A stretch of DNA of 14,760 nucleotides from positions 59,905 through 74,664 of the forward strand of contig WELB01000106.1 in the NCBI GenBank assembly GCA_009602725.1, written 5' to 3'. Made by a program: the position numbers and the translations under genes. This document shows, in pieces, positions 1 to 10,000 of this stretch. The stretch is from Spirogloea muscicola. Its lineage: Eukaryota > Streptophyta > Zygnematophyceae > Spirogloeales > Spirogloeaceae. The notes beneath the pieces are model-generated. The model searched no databases. It saw only the letters and a program-made list of their open reading frames with translations, and was not told where the DNA came from. Position 1 is the stretch's first letter. The number at the start of each line of letters is the position of its first letter.

Positions 1-160
1 AGGGGGCCTGCTCGCCGCCGCGGACCCCATGGCGGGCGCCGCCGGCGGCGGCGCCGGCGGCGGCCCGGGGTTTAGGAGGGGCGGCGGCGGCGGCGGCGGC
101 GCCCTCGACCTAACTCCGACTCCGAAACCAAAGCAACTACTCAGTAACCCCTGCTAAGCA
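1..160. other. GC-rich left edge, possible 5' exon of an off-window gene (strand unresolved)
   Basis: This very GC-rich stretch is dominated by GGC/GCC triplets. A palindromic CCATGG at 28-33 gives a start codon on both strands. On the plus strand it opens a 42-codon Gly/Ala-rich frame (29-157) that ends in TAA after a more ordinary tail, LDLTPTPKPKQLLSNPC. On the minus strand it opens MGSAAASRPP, which runs off the window. The other genes here have GC-rich 5' ends, so this could be the first exon of a gene lying to the left, but neither reading is proven. Confidence 0.2.
79..102. repeat. GGC trinucleotide microsatellite
   Basis: About seven consecutive GGC units. A shorter, interrupted GGC/GCC run lies at 34-65. 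If translated on the plus strand it gives polyglycine. It may be a simple-sequence tract in a CpG-rich 5' region. Confidence 0.8.
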
Positions 161-274
161 GCCGCAGATCAGAGATGCTAGGCTCCTGGAGAATGCGGCT
201 GCTGATATTAAAGACGAATCGGCTGTGAAATGCCAGCCAGATGCATACAGGCTCCACCCTGGCCACCTACTCGT

Positions 275-320
275 ACTTGTTCATTCTTTTTAGGGCTGGC
301 TTGTCCAGCCCCTCCCTCAA
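275..320 (+). repeat. Hairpin repeat unit, copy a
   Basis: CTTGTTCATTCTTTTTAGG leads into a hairpin with arms GGGCTGG (293-299) and CCAGCCC (305-311) around a 5-nt loop. Copy b at 1013-1060 matches the leader and stem closely. Confidence 0.55.
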
Positions 321-1012
321 TGGAAGTGGGTCCCCTGGCCAGAGCCAGAGGTTCTTCTTTCGAGGTAGCAGCGAGGAGGGCCCCGTCGAGTCGCCCCACG
401 GTAGCGACGGCGCCTCCGGCGACAAAGCGAAGCAGCTCTCCCAAAGAAAGAGTTGCTCTCCCAAAGAAGAAAGAGCTCGCTCAAAAGAAGAAGGCTCGCC
501 CAGAGAAAGAGGGGCTGGCAAAGTCAGCCCAAAAAAAGGGGGTCCGAGCGCTTCGAAAATAGAAAGACAGGGGCTCTCCCAATTGGGGCAAGCCCGCACT
601 AGAGTTGACGACTGGAGCCCAGGTTATGGGGCCCCAGCCTGGCTGTGGCTGTGGCTGTGGGGGCTCTGTGCTGCGCGCCAGGTGCTCGCCTGCACAGAGG
701 TCGCGGTGGGCCACTGGGCCCATCTCGCGCGCGCCCGCCCCCGCCGTGCGCTCAGGAGGCGGGCGGGCATGGCCGCAATCTCCGCCGGGGCGGCGGGGTG
801 CGCGCGCCCGCACGGCTGCCCATGGCCTTGTCCGCTCTGTTCAGCCTCAGCCTGCTTCGCCTGGCGCTTTCGCTGTGTCGTCCCATTCTTTGCCCTTTCC
901 TTTCGTAACTACGAGTTGATCCATCCTCCCCTTGTGCTGACATAGCATCTTCAGGCCCCTCTGTAGCTGCTAAACAAGCAGAAAGACTAAACGCTTGTCG
1001 GCCCCTCCGAAC

Positions 1013-1060
1013 CCTTGTCAATTCTTTTTGGGCTGGCTTTTCACAGCCCTTGTTCCCATT
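1013..1060 (+). repeat. Hairpin repeat unit, copy b
   Basis: CCTTGTCAATTCTTTTTGG precedes a stem GGGCTG (1030-1035) / CAGCCC (1044-1049) with an 8-nt loop. The leader is nearly the same as in copy a, while the loop differs. Confidence 0.55.
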
Positions 1061-1104
1061 TGGAGTGCCACTTCTTTCCTTTCCTTTCGCTTGAACATCG
1101 TAGT

Positions 1105-1190
1105 GGCTCGGCTTGGCCTCCCTTCACCTCAAGGACACCGCGGGCCTCTCTTTGATCTGGCCTTTCCCGGCCATCGCCCCCTGTGAAGGA
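1105..1190 (+). repeat. Hairpin repeat unit, copy c, with GGCTTGGCCTCC word
   Basis: It holds GGCTCGGCTTGGCCTCCC, close to the word at 2209-2227, then a stem TGGCC (1158-1162) / GGCCA (1169-1173) followed by ATCGCC. The stem sequence differs from copies a and b while pairing is kept. Confidence 0.45.
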
Positions 1191-1508
1191 GCTGCTTTGG
1201 GACCCTTTGGGACCTTGTCCATCAGTCATCGCCCCTTTCCTACCATGCTCGCATTTCTCTTGGTGGCCACTTTCTTCCAGCCGCCGCCCCGTCAAGGACG
1301 TGTCCTCTGTCATGCCGTCTTTAAGAACTTGTACATTCCTCCTGGGCTGCCCTCTCACAAGCCATTGCCGTACATTGGAAAAGTGATACTCCATGGCAGC
1401 CTGCCGTCAAGCGCGCCTCCGGTGACGCGGTGCCCCTACGACGCGCACCGCTTGAGATTCCCCGGGGCAGCCCTGCCCGCGTCACATGTTCAGCGTGGCA
1501 GAGCCGCC

Positions 1509-1540
1509 AAAGCGGCAGAAGCACTAAAAGCGGCAGAAGC
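1509..1540 (+). repeat. 14-bp direct repeat, two copies
   Basis: AAAGCGGCAGAAGC occurs at 1509-1522 and again at 1527-1540, an 18-bp period with a 4-bp spacer. Confidence 0.7.
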
Positions 1541-1944
1541 TGCCTTGCCGACGTTGCGGGGCCCCCAGCCGGCGGCAGACACGCACCCCCCAGGTTTTCC
1601 GCGCGGGCCAGCGGGAGAATCGGACGGCTGCTTGGAGGGACGGATCCACCCGTTGCTGGGCCGTCGTCTCCCCTGCTTCTCAGCAGCAGCTCCTTATTGT
1701 GTATCTCGGCAGTTGACAAGGGGTTGCTGAGTGCCATCCATACCAGCCACGTTTGTGCTGGTGCTCTGTGCGTTCCATTTGTGGGGCTTCGCCCCTAACC
1801 TTGTCCAGAATTTCTATCTTGGCCGTTCGTAGTATCGCCTCGTGGTGAGCTTCTTTCCTGTCTGGCTGCTGATTATACCGACTTGCTGAAGCCAACTAGG
1901 GCTGATTGAGTGTCCAGCCACTTTTTCTGCTGCCTGCTTTGCTA

Positions 1945-2065
1945 CTAACGGCCTTTTTGGACCTTGTCCACTCTTCTGGGCGGCCTTTCACGGCCATTGC
2001 CTCCTTGTGTGTACTGGCTTGCTTTGGCCTCGCTATCACTTCCTGTGGCATTGCGTGCCTACTTG
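1945..2065 (+). repeat. Hairpin repeat unit, copy e
   Basis: ACCTTGTCCACTCTTCTGGG precedes a GGCC (1982-1985) / GGCC (1992-1995) stem and ATTGCCTCCTTG, then TGGCTTGCTTTGGCCTC. It has the same order of words as copies a to c. Confidence 0.5.
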
Positions 2066-2239
2066 TGGAATGAGCTGCTTCTCTCCTATACTTTTGCCCT
2101 TCTTGCCTAGCCCCTCCCTAGCCTAGGACTTCGCTTGAGGTAGCCCATTTGTCTGCACACGTCCTTTTGGCCTTCTGCTACACAAGTCGTGTCCATGCAT
2201 TGTCACATGGGCTCGGCCTGACCTCCCCTTTCATGCTCT

Positions 2240-2283
2240 GCGCACCGCGCGCCTCCTCAAGAGCGAGAAGGCGCGCGGTGCGC
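2240..2283. repeat. Perfect 15-bp inverted repeat
   Basis: The arms GCGCACCGCGCGCCT (2240-2254) and AGGCGCGCGGTGCGC (2269-2283) are exact reverse complements around a 14-nt loop. Similarity continues imperfectly outside the arms: the reverse complement of about 2208-2239 (CATGAAAGGGGAGG, then AGCC) resembles the right flank, GAAAGGGTGGCC..AAGCC. Two inverted copies of one repeat end therefore appear to face each other. No transposase is seen nearby. Confidence 0.85.
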
Positions 2284-2329
2284 GTGAAAAGAAAGGGTGG
2301 CCAATTCAAGCCGACACATTGTTCAGGCA
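2260..2329 (+). repeat. 70-bp dispersed repeat, copy 1
   Basis: This stretch aligns without gaps to 10765-10834 with 62 of 70 positions identical by eye. The best-kept core is GGCCAATTCAAGCC followed by ACATTGTTCAGGCA. It includes the right arm of the 15-bp inverted repeat. Confidence 0.85.
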
Positions 2330-2434
2330 AAAGCTAGAAAACCAAGTGGGGCTACATGAGACGAATCCCTGTGCTAAGGTGGCTCAGGTGACAGTGTGAC
2401 GTTGAAGATAGAAAGCCTCTCACAGTAGAGGGCG

Positions 2435-2688
2435 ATGGCTGTGTGGCACTCTCGCTCGTCGGGGCTGGGCGGGCTGACGATCCGCCCGCTTGGCGCGCCG
2501 CGTCCGGCCGCGGCGAGCGGTTGCGGGGGGGCGGGCGCTGCCGCGACGCAATGCGCGCGAGCCGAGCCCGCCGCGCTCGGCTGGCTCCGTCGCCTCCTGC
2601 TGCCGGACGGCGAGCCGGAGGCCGAGCTCGACGACGGGACCCCGAGCAACAGCGGCGGCGGCCAACGGCGGCGGCGGCAAGGATCGGG
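2435..2688 (+). other. GC-rich candidate first exon or 5' UTR exon of the plus-strand gene
   Basis: An ATG at 2435 opens a GC-rich frame that reads like coding sequence in its second half (LGWLRRLLLPDGEPEAELDD) and reaches a usable splice donor, G|GTGCGT, at 2688/2689 in phase 1. The acceptor at 3007 (TCCATTATCAG) could accept it and would give GRGLSTPASEHRWQLGK, ending in phase 0 at 3057. That frame fits the rest of the gene only if the next exon uses a donor at 3444 (GTGAGC) rather than at 3410. Otherwise this stretch is 5' UTR or promoter DNA. Its CpG-rich composition resembles the upstream regions of the other two genes and supports a transcription start near here. Confidence 0.35.
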
Positions 2689-2923
2689 TGCGTCCTGTCG
2701 ATCAGAGGCTCTCCGAAGCCATTGCCAGGCGCACGCAGCGCCAGAGATAGTGATGCCAGCCCATCCGCCCCTTGCTCGACCTCTGATTGGCAGACAGTGA
2801 TGAGCAGGGTGAGCCCGGCAAGAAGTGGCACTTGATGGTGGCCGCCTGCTGGCTGGAACGCTCGCTCTTGCAGCCAGCAGCAAGCCAAGCCATATCCTAC
2901 TGCGTGTCTCGACAGCAAGGCAC

Positions 2924-5844
2924 ATGGCAGAGCTCGTACGTCATGTTTCCGCGTATCTTGTGCGTGGTGCTGCTGTGCCACTGACACTCATCTCTGTCCA
3001 TTATCAGGTCGAGGCTTGTCGACTCCTGCTTCAGAGCACCGCTGGCAGCTCGGGAAGGTACTGAAACTGCCTGCAGCTAGGGATCCGCCCTGTGCATTGA
3101 CCGTGGATGTCTCCAATGGAGACCGATGCCTCTGTGACCTGACCACGGCTTACAGCTTGGCCTGCCAAGCTGGATCTTGCTGCGGCATGCTGCCGTATTG
3201 CAAAAGCACTGAATAACGACGTTCGCTATGGCTAGCTGATGCTCACCAGCACATCCATCTGCCCTGCTGGTCTTTGGTTAAGGGCGTCTTGCCTCCCTTC
3301 TGAGGTGTCCTTGCTTCTATTCACCTAGAATGATCGGCCACTGAAGCAGATCACGTGGTTCACAGATTCCTGCAGGGGACACTGGAGACCGACCATCCTC
3401 GTGGTTCCAGGTATGGTTCTAGTTCGATATCTATGTGTAGCAGTCGTGAGCAACTGCTTTCCTGTCGTGCAGTTGAGCTTCTCATGAGAGTGCATACACA
3501 TCTCAAAAGAGGCCACTCAACAACGAACACTTCTTTATCGTGATCGTCTGCATGTCGTGTATGTAGGTCAAGCTGCATAACAGCGGCGTCCCAATGGAAG
3601 AGAGACAAAGCCAAGATACAGAGGGCAAAAGCACTGTAGATTGGGAGCTTTTCTGCAAGGAACATGACCAAGTGGATGTCCAACATCAGGACATGAATGA
3701 CAGCAGGAGCCAAGAGGCCGTTGAGTATGGGGAGACCTGTACATGTACGGCAGCTGGTTGGCCAGAATCAAGTTCCATTGAGTCCAACTTTACATCCACA
3801 GGTGGTGAAAGTGCTCATCTAAGTGAAGGTGCAGAGAGTGTGCCTACTTGGGAGATGAGATCGGGCAGGAAGCTCTTTCAGGTAGCCGGCAGTCTAAGCA
3901 ATAAACGTGGAGGATTTGCCAGCAAACAACAAGAAGAACATGTGCTGCACCGGTCTCAAAGCAGTGTTTGGCAGGTGCATATGAGCTCAGAAGTGAATGC
4001 AGAGATCCTGGAGGATGGATTTCAACCAGATCTCAAGGATAGCAGTCTAGCAAACCAGATGACTAAAGTACCAAGTGTCGCTCGATGCTCTCCTCAGCAG
4101 CAACTGGAGATGAACAGGTCCAGCAGATGTTGTGAGGACTCTAAAGGGCAGGAGGCAATTGACACATGGGCCACAAAGCCAGGCACACAGCAAGCAGGAA
4201 CTGATACAGCCCAGCAGCTGAGCCGTATGGAATTACTCCTCAAGAAAGGTAAGAGCTGGAAGCTTTGACATGAATTGCTCCACAAGTGCTTCAAGATTCT
4301 TTCACCTCGTTCACACTACGGCTGATCACTCAGCTGCTTGCAAAAGACTGGCCAGTTGCCATGAGCTTCTGACACAAGATGCACGTCATGCTGTTTTGCT
4401 GCCTCCTTGTGACAGCCTTAATACCAAAGCTTGTCAGGCTCAGTACTTCAAGCAGGCAACAACACATGGAGGATTTCATCCTGCCAAAGGGAGGCCTTTC
4501 TGTGCAAAGTGTAGACGACGCCCACGAGCAAAGGCTGGCAACACCTTCAAGCACAGAGCATTTTGCAGTGGAAGTTGCACACTCTCCAGGTAGTGTGTCG
4601 AGTAGCGACTCAACACCAGCTCCATCCACTGCGCATTCACAGGGCAGAACGACTGGTGGCCTGCAGTCAACTTCACAAGCCACTGTCTCCCACACCTCCA
4701 CTTTCAGTGCTCTGAGAAATATCAGAAATGCTGCGAGCTATCTCAGGACAGAGCTACAGGGTGTAAAAGGTGCGGCTAAAGGCAGCAAGTGTGGGACGTG
4801 GTATGATGCTGGTGGATTAGGCCCCTTGACCGTGCAAGATCTGAGAGTCTGCCTGTCCAAATTCCGGAAGACATTCGTCACCGTGAAGTCAGAGAAGCAG
4901 GGCATCCTCTTGCATCCTGCAGATCAATCAGTCAATGCCGTCAGGCCAGCCACTACTGCACATCCTGCAGACACAGATCTTGAAGGCCCAAGTGATGATG
5001 CACCATCAAGTGCACCGTCAAAGACACAAGAGGAACCCACTGTCGATAATGCTAGAGGTGAGCAGAGTTCTGAAGTTTTGGGAAGATGCTTCAGGTATTC
5101 AGGCATGTGTAGTCCTTACAGGTGCTGACTAATACCACATTCTTTGCCCGCTCCTACATGCAGATCAACTTCTGTCCACTCGAATCAGGGGACAGACATC
5201 CTCACCAGCTGCAATCCATTCAGATTATAGCATGGGGGTGTACAGGAGCACGGAACACGGAAGGTATGCAATAGCTTGCAAGACGTGATATTATATGTGG
5301 CGCATCTAAATTACTCCTGCCAGCCAGATGGTTAATAGTCACAAGGCGGGTGCTTTATGAGTACTAGAGCTGTGCAAGTATAGCTTGCTGTGTTTATCAC
5401 AAGGTTGTTGGTACATCTCAATCAGGAGGCTGAAAATCTGAATCTCAGTCCAGGTGACGACCTCTGCAGTTGTGTGACCCTGCCTGTCGCTTCATCCATG
5501 CTCGCAGATCTAAGGTGCAGGAGATAGATCAAAGAGACGGAAAGAGTGATGCTACTGGCACAGCCAAGGATGCACCTAAACCAACCCCCGGGCCTCTCTT
5601 GAGAGCCAAGACCGAGAAAGGACTCCAGAGGCAAGCCCAGGAGCCCGGGGTCCGCAGGACTCCCAGTATGCTCCTCTCACCAGCTCGTGGCAAGCGGAAG
5701 TACCTGTCATACTGGGGGCCCTTGATTACCCCCAAGTACGGGAAGATCAGCAGGCTTGGCAAGAAGGCTATGGCGAATGCAGTTTCAGAGTTTCTCATAC
5801 CTGAGCAGGAGAAAGTAGAAGATGCCAGATTCCAACAATTATGA
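2924..5844 (+). CDS. Unrecognised Ser/Gln-rich protein, six-exon model
   Basis: I do not recognise this gene. Exons: 2924-3057, 3350-3410, 3567-4248, 4416-5057, 5164-5263, 5508-5844 (TGA). Every intron is GT..AG and all phases agree, giving 651 residues. The last four exons are the firm part: the K-K/A junction (phase 1), the R/D junction (phase 1) and the R/S junction (phase 2) each join one continuous frame, with good acceptors such as CCTCCTTGTGACAG. The protein is mostly polar and low-complexity (Ser, Gln, Glu, Thr). The most ordered-looking parts are residues about 340-430 (around LTVQDLRVCLSKFRKTF) and the basic C-terminus, where RTPSMLLSPARGKRK leads into YLSYWGPLITPKYGK (ending near residue 619). 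TP/SP sites and KRK suggest a nuclear, phosphorylated protein, which is inference. No signal peptide or clear membrane segment is seen. The first exon is tentative: the ATG at 2924 reads unspliced into 3057, and a start at 2435 or 3594 is possible. A TGTAA at 5888-5892, just after the stop, resembles the green-algal poly(A) word. Confidence 0.6.
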
Positions 5845-7066
5845 CAGAGTAGGTTGGGTGGTGCCTCGCCTGCTGGCACTGTGACAATGTAAGATCAACT
5901 TATGAGGAGCTGCGCAAGGCCGTGCAGGAGCCCAGTGGTATGAAGAATGTCACTTAGATGCAGCATGAAGATGGCAGATCGGTAGAGGTTGCGTCCACAT
6001 CGTCCCACATCTAGCACCAACTGGAGGCAACTATTGACTCAGCAAATGCTGCAGCAAGCGGCGAGGCTACCATGTTGCCTCCTCCATTGACTTAATCCAG
6101 AAGGATCTAGCCACCGTTAGTTGGAGATTTGTGCAACTTGTGGGCAGCCTTCAACTTCTGGCCGCTTGCTCACTAGCTTGACCAGCTTGATGCTGCCCAA
6201 TCTTGCACAACTCTCAAGCGTGCTTGTTGTTGCATCTCTGCTTAGAAAGCAACCCAGCAGTTGCAAAGCCACAAGAGAAGGCCGAGTAGTGGGCACGATT
6301 CATTATTATTTTTTCAGTGCACATGCTTTTCTATCACTGTAGATAGTAGTGATGGTTGTGTAAAAGCTGATGTCAATACTTGCGATCTGCCGCTGGGCAG
6401 ATACGTGTGCAATTGCACGTCTTCCCGTACCCAAATCCAAGCCTATTTGGGAGGTCTGCTTGAACACGTTGTGCAGTGAGATAGTTTTTCAACACCTTAT
6501 ACATTTCAACCCCTAAGCCAGACAGCGGACCGCTCTGCTTTCAGCCCTAATATCTTTGCAAACCAGCTGTAAGGAGAACAACCTTCGGTCTGCCCATTCA
6601 GTGATGGCGCTCAGCCATAGGCATGACCTCAAGCCTCCAGCACCCAGACATTCGGCAGGGAAGCATGCGCATAAGGAAGCCATGGGGTCACAGCTCTCAA
6701 GCCCGGATCCAGCTCACTTGTGCTGCACAAAGGGAACCCCTCATTCATGCATACTTGCAAGTATGCCAGCGGGGACTATGCCTGAACGTATGCACTAGGA
6801 CTGTAAGGCCGCTCACTCTTCAATGCAACACATGCGGTCGCTTAGTGCAGTAGCTTCCTAAAGTGGCTGGCTTCTGCCTGCACATGCCTGCCGACGCTGC
6901 GGGCTTATGCAGGACTAGTCGTACTTGGCAGATCCAAAGTAATCTGGAAAATAATGTGGTGCTGCACCATGTTCCCAGGATAGTCCAACCTGCTAAGGCT
7001 GTCTTGTGGGCATAATCTGAAATTGCTCGCACCTTTTTCACCTATCCAAGCAAAGCCATGCGTGGC
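5845..7066. other. Intergenic region between convergent genes
   Basis: It must hold the 3' UTRs of the plus-strand gene (left) and of KAS I (right). The short frames around 6121-6480 and 6556-6853 show no splice-linked continuation, recognisable motif or codon bias, so I do not call them. A coding-like but stop-containing stretch lies at 5895-6095 and is listed separately. I see no tRNA or repeat array. Confidence 0.6.
5895..6095 (+). pseudogene. Coding-like remnant with in-frame TAG stops
   Basis: One plus-strand frame reads as three protein-like segments: STYEELRKAVQEPSGMKNVT, then MQHEDGRSVEVASTSSHI, then HQLEATIDSANAAASGEAT. They are separated by two TAG codons, and the frame ends at TAA (6093-6095). 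Composition is like the exons of the upstream gene, so it may be a decayed former 3' part or duplicated exon of that gene. Chance is not excluded for a stretch of about 66 codons. Confidence 0.25.
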
Positions 7067-10000
7067 TCACTCTCTGAAGGGGGCAATGACGACGCAGGAA
7101 TTATGGCCTCCAAATCCGAATGAATTTGATATAGCTGCCACCCCACCATTCACAGCGCAACAAAAATTAGTCTCTCTGGATGACTAGCAGTCACGACCAA
7201 TGGTCATGCGGGCAGTACTGTTGCAGCATCGCAAGCTTTACAAAACGACTCTCTCTGAGCTTTTGACATCCTTAGCAGCTCATATGCCGTGATGACGAGC
7301 TCTGCATTCTTTCTAAGGATGTCAGAATCTGCTGATTGTTGTCAATGATCAACTACCTGAAGCACCGTCTCACTCTTCTATCAGGGCCATTGTGATCAAG
7401 ACTCAAAGTTGGCATAAGGCATTTACTCCTTGCCCATTATGACTGCTTTAAATTTGCAGCAGCCAATGAACTTAAGTCCTCCATAAGAGACTGAAAACTC
7501 ACCAACGTGCACATTGTGCTCCTGCTTCACATTGGCCACGGTATCATATGTGACTGCTTCCTCAGGGTTCTACATGGATGAGTGTGACCGGGCCAGAGTC
7601 AGCAATGTCTACTTACATGCCTTGCAGAATCCGACCTAAGGATCTAGGATGGACAGGACGTACTCACATGAAAGACAGCTCTGCAGAATTTGTTGACTAA
7701 AGCACAGACAGTTGATGGACTGAAGAGCTCACAAATTGGTTAATAGTAGGATGAAGCCAGCCTGTCTCAATCGCCTTCACTACCGCAATCGCTTCCAGTC
7801 CGCCAGCAGATCCAAGGCAATGACCAATCATAGACTGCAAGTCAAGCCCCCAGATAGCTGGATGTCATTGCGCGCCACTTATCGTCCAGAGACTTTCTTG
7901 TGCTGTGCACTTACATAATCTTGGTTGGGTGAGCAAAACGAGTACATCAATGCACATCGATGCATTGGCAAATAGCAGAGACCACACGCTACTTCCACAC
8001 CGCTATGGAGGGCCATTCCTTCAAATACCACACACAAACCAGCAGAATTGTGAAATGGAGAGATCTGTGAGTGTATAAGTATATGGCTGCAAACTTACAG
8101 CAATGCAAAAATCTCTGGAAGTACTCACCTTTGTGGCATTGATCCGCAAGTCCTTGTTGTCTCCTTTGAAGACTTGTTTGAGAGCATTGACCTCAGCAAG
8201 GTCCCCCACGATTGTAGATGTTGCGTGCATGTTCACATAGTTTACCTGCACCCACAATGTGCAACATTAGCGAGCACGTACAGAAGCTAATGATCAGCCA
8301 GATACTAGGAGGACACTGAGGACGGTGGACAACCTCTGTACTGACTTCTTGGCCAGTAAAAGGTACCTCTTCTGGAGAGACTCTGGCATCAGCCAGGCTT
8401 TTGTTTATGCAGGTGGACACGCCAAGGCCGTCTACCCGCGGGTCTGTCATGTGGTAAGCGTCGCACGTGACAGCCCCTCCAAGGTACTCGGCCAGGATCG
8501 GCGCCCCCCGCTTTTGTGCATGCTCCAGGCTTTCCATGACCTGCCACCCAGCAGAATGACAATGGCAACCAAGCCAGTTGTCACACACATGGAGATGCAT
8601 TGAAGCAGGCGGGCATGCCACGTTACTAGTGATTGACAGTTTAATTGGGACATCATTGTATCTGGCTGCTTAGCGCCTAGCTTGCTGGGATTGAGATGGT
8701 CACCAGCACGCCAGAGCCCTCTCCCATCACAAAGCCCTCCCGCTCCTTGTCCCAAGGCCTGGAGGCAGTTGCTGGAGAATCGTTTCTCGTGGACAGAGCA
8801 CGGCAGGCCACAAAGCCCCCAAGTCCGACTGGAATGATGGCCGCCTCAGTGCCCCCAGCGACCATGACGTCAGCTTCGCCTCTGGCCCACCAAGGCCACG
8901 ACAAATTCACCAGAATATAAGTTGCGCCTGTCAAGCACAGTCCTGCAACCCCAGCTTGGAGCACATCTTCCTGGCTCTGCATTTCTCTCTATTGAGATGC
9001 AGGGCTAAAATTAAACAAGTGTATAATATTGTCACCAGCTGCTGCTGAGAGCTGCAGCTGCAAGATACAGGCTGAATTTGTCACCTGCGTATATGGTTTG
9101 CTGCCGCATAGAAGCAATAGTTGGACGTGGCACACGCAGTGGAGATGGAGTAATTTGGGCCCATGAGGCCCAGATCGATGGCCAGTAGGGCGGAGCCCAT
9201 GTTTGTGATCGCATAGGGAATGAAGAATGGCGAGATGCGCTTGAAGCCCTTCTCGATGAGGTTCTGGACACCGTCGGAGAACACGGTGAGCCCTCCCATG
9301 CCCGAGCCGATCAGCACGCCCACCCGCTTCTTGTCGATCTGTTGAAACAGGCAGCCGCGTCCAGCAGCTCAGGCAGAGCAAGGGCCAAGCGGACAGGGTC
9401 TAGTCCCATGCAGAGATGCATCAGTGCCAGCTGAGTGCTGGCCAGCCTTTGCTAAAGGCAAGAAGAGCATTCGAGAATGTAGCTAAAATCGTCCTCCCAT
9501 GCTGATGAACTTTCTGCTCAGCATGGCATGAATGCACCTCTGTGCGGAACAGAAAGCGCCTCGTCTCAGACAGGAGCACCAACCTTGTCCAGCTCCTCGC
9601 CGGGACTGAGCTTGGCGTGCATGAGGGCCTTCTTGCCGCCCACGATGGCGTACCGGAGGCAGTCGTCCAGCCGCCGGTCGTTCTTGCCGTCGATGAGGCC
9701 CTCGGAGTCGAAGTTGCGGATCTGCGCCGCGAACTTGGTGGGGAACTTGGAGGCGTCGAAGCGGTCAATGAGGTCCACGCCGCTGCGGCCCTCGAGCAGG
9801 GCGGCGTAGTAGGCGTCCACGTCGTTCCCGAAGCACGAGCACAGCCCCATGCCGGTGATCACGATGCGCTTCTTGGGGTCCGTCTCCCGCTGCGGCGCGG
9901 CGACCCCTGCAACCGCCGCGCGAGCTGCTCCCTGCTGTCCTGCACATATGAAGATGGAATTGCTGTAAATTTGAGAAAGGAAACCCAAATGCTATGAATA

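Larger units (their letters stand above)
161..2400. other. Repeat-rich intergenic block without a supported gene
   Basis: No reading frame here shows codon structure or splice sites that I trust. The left part (about 410-540) is purine-rich with reiterated CCCAAAGAAAGAG-like words; 641-661 holds a short GGCTGT-type tandem run. From 275 to about 2330 there are recurring degenerate copies of a unit with a CTTGTCCA-like word, a T-rich stretch and a small GGCTGG..CAGCC hairpin, often followed by a GGCTTGGCCTCCCTTTCA-like word. The block ends in a perfect 15-bp inverted repeat and a 70-bp unit that recurs at 10765. It looks like the remains of a non-autonomous dispersed repeat family; no coding region of a transposon is visible. 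Confidence 0.55.

Noticed and set aside
241-945. A 234-codon plus-strand open frame in the left block
   Set aside because: It runs through purine-rich, tandemly repeated and GC-rich DNA. Its composition changes abruptly with the underlying repeats, several overlapping frames are equally open, and it has no recognisable domain.
5895-6095. TAG read as glutamine (an alternative nuclear code, as in some ulvophyte algae)
   Set aside because: The three well-supported genes use CAA/CAG for every Gln I checked and have no in-frame TAA or TAG. TGA stops in three genes can be chance.
6121-6853. Short plus-strand frames between the convergent genes
   Set aside because: They are under 81 codons, overlap each other in different frames, and show no splice-linked continuation or motif.
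8325-8920. Plus-strand frames at 8325-8603 and 8696-8920
   Set aside because: They lie antisense to KAS I exons whose minus-strand translation is clearly conserved.
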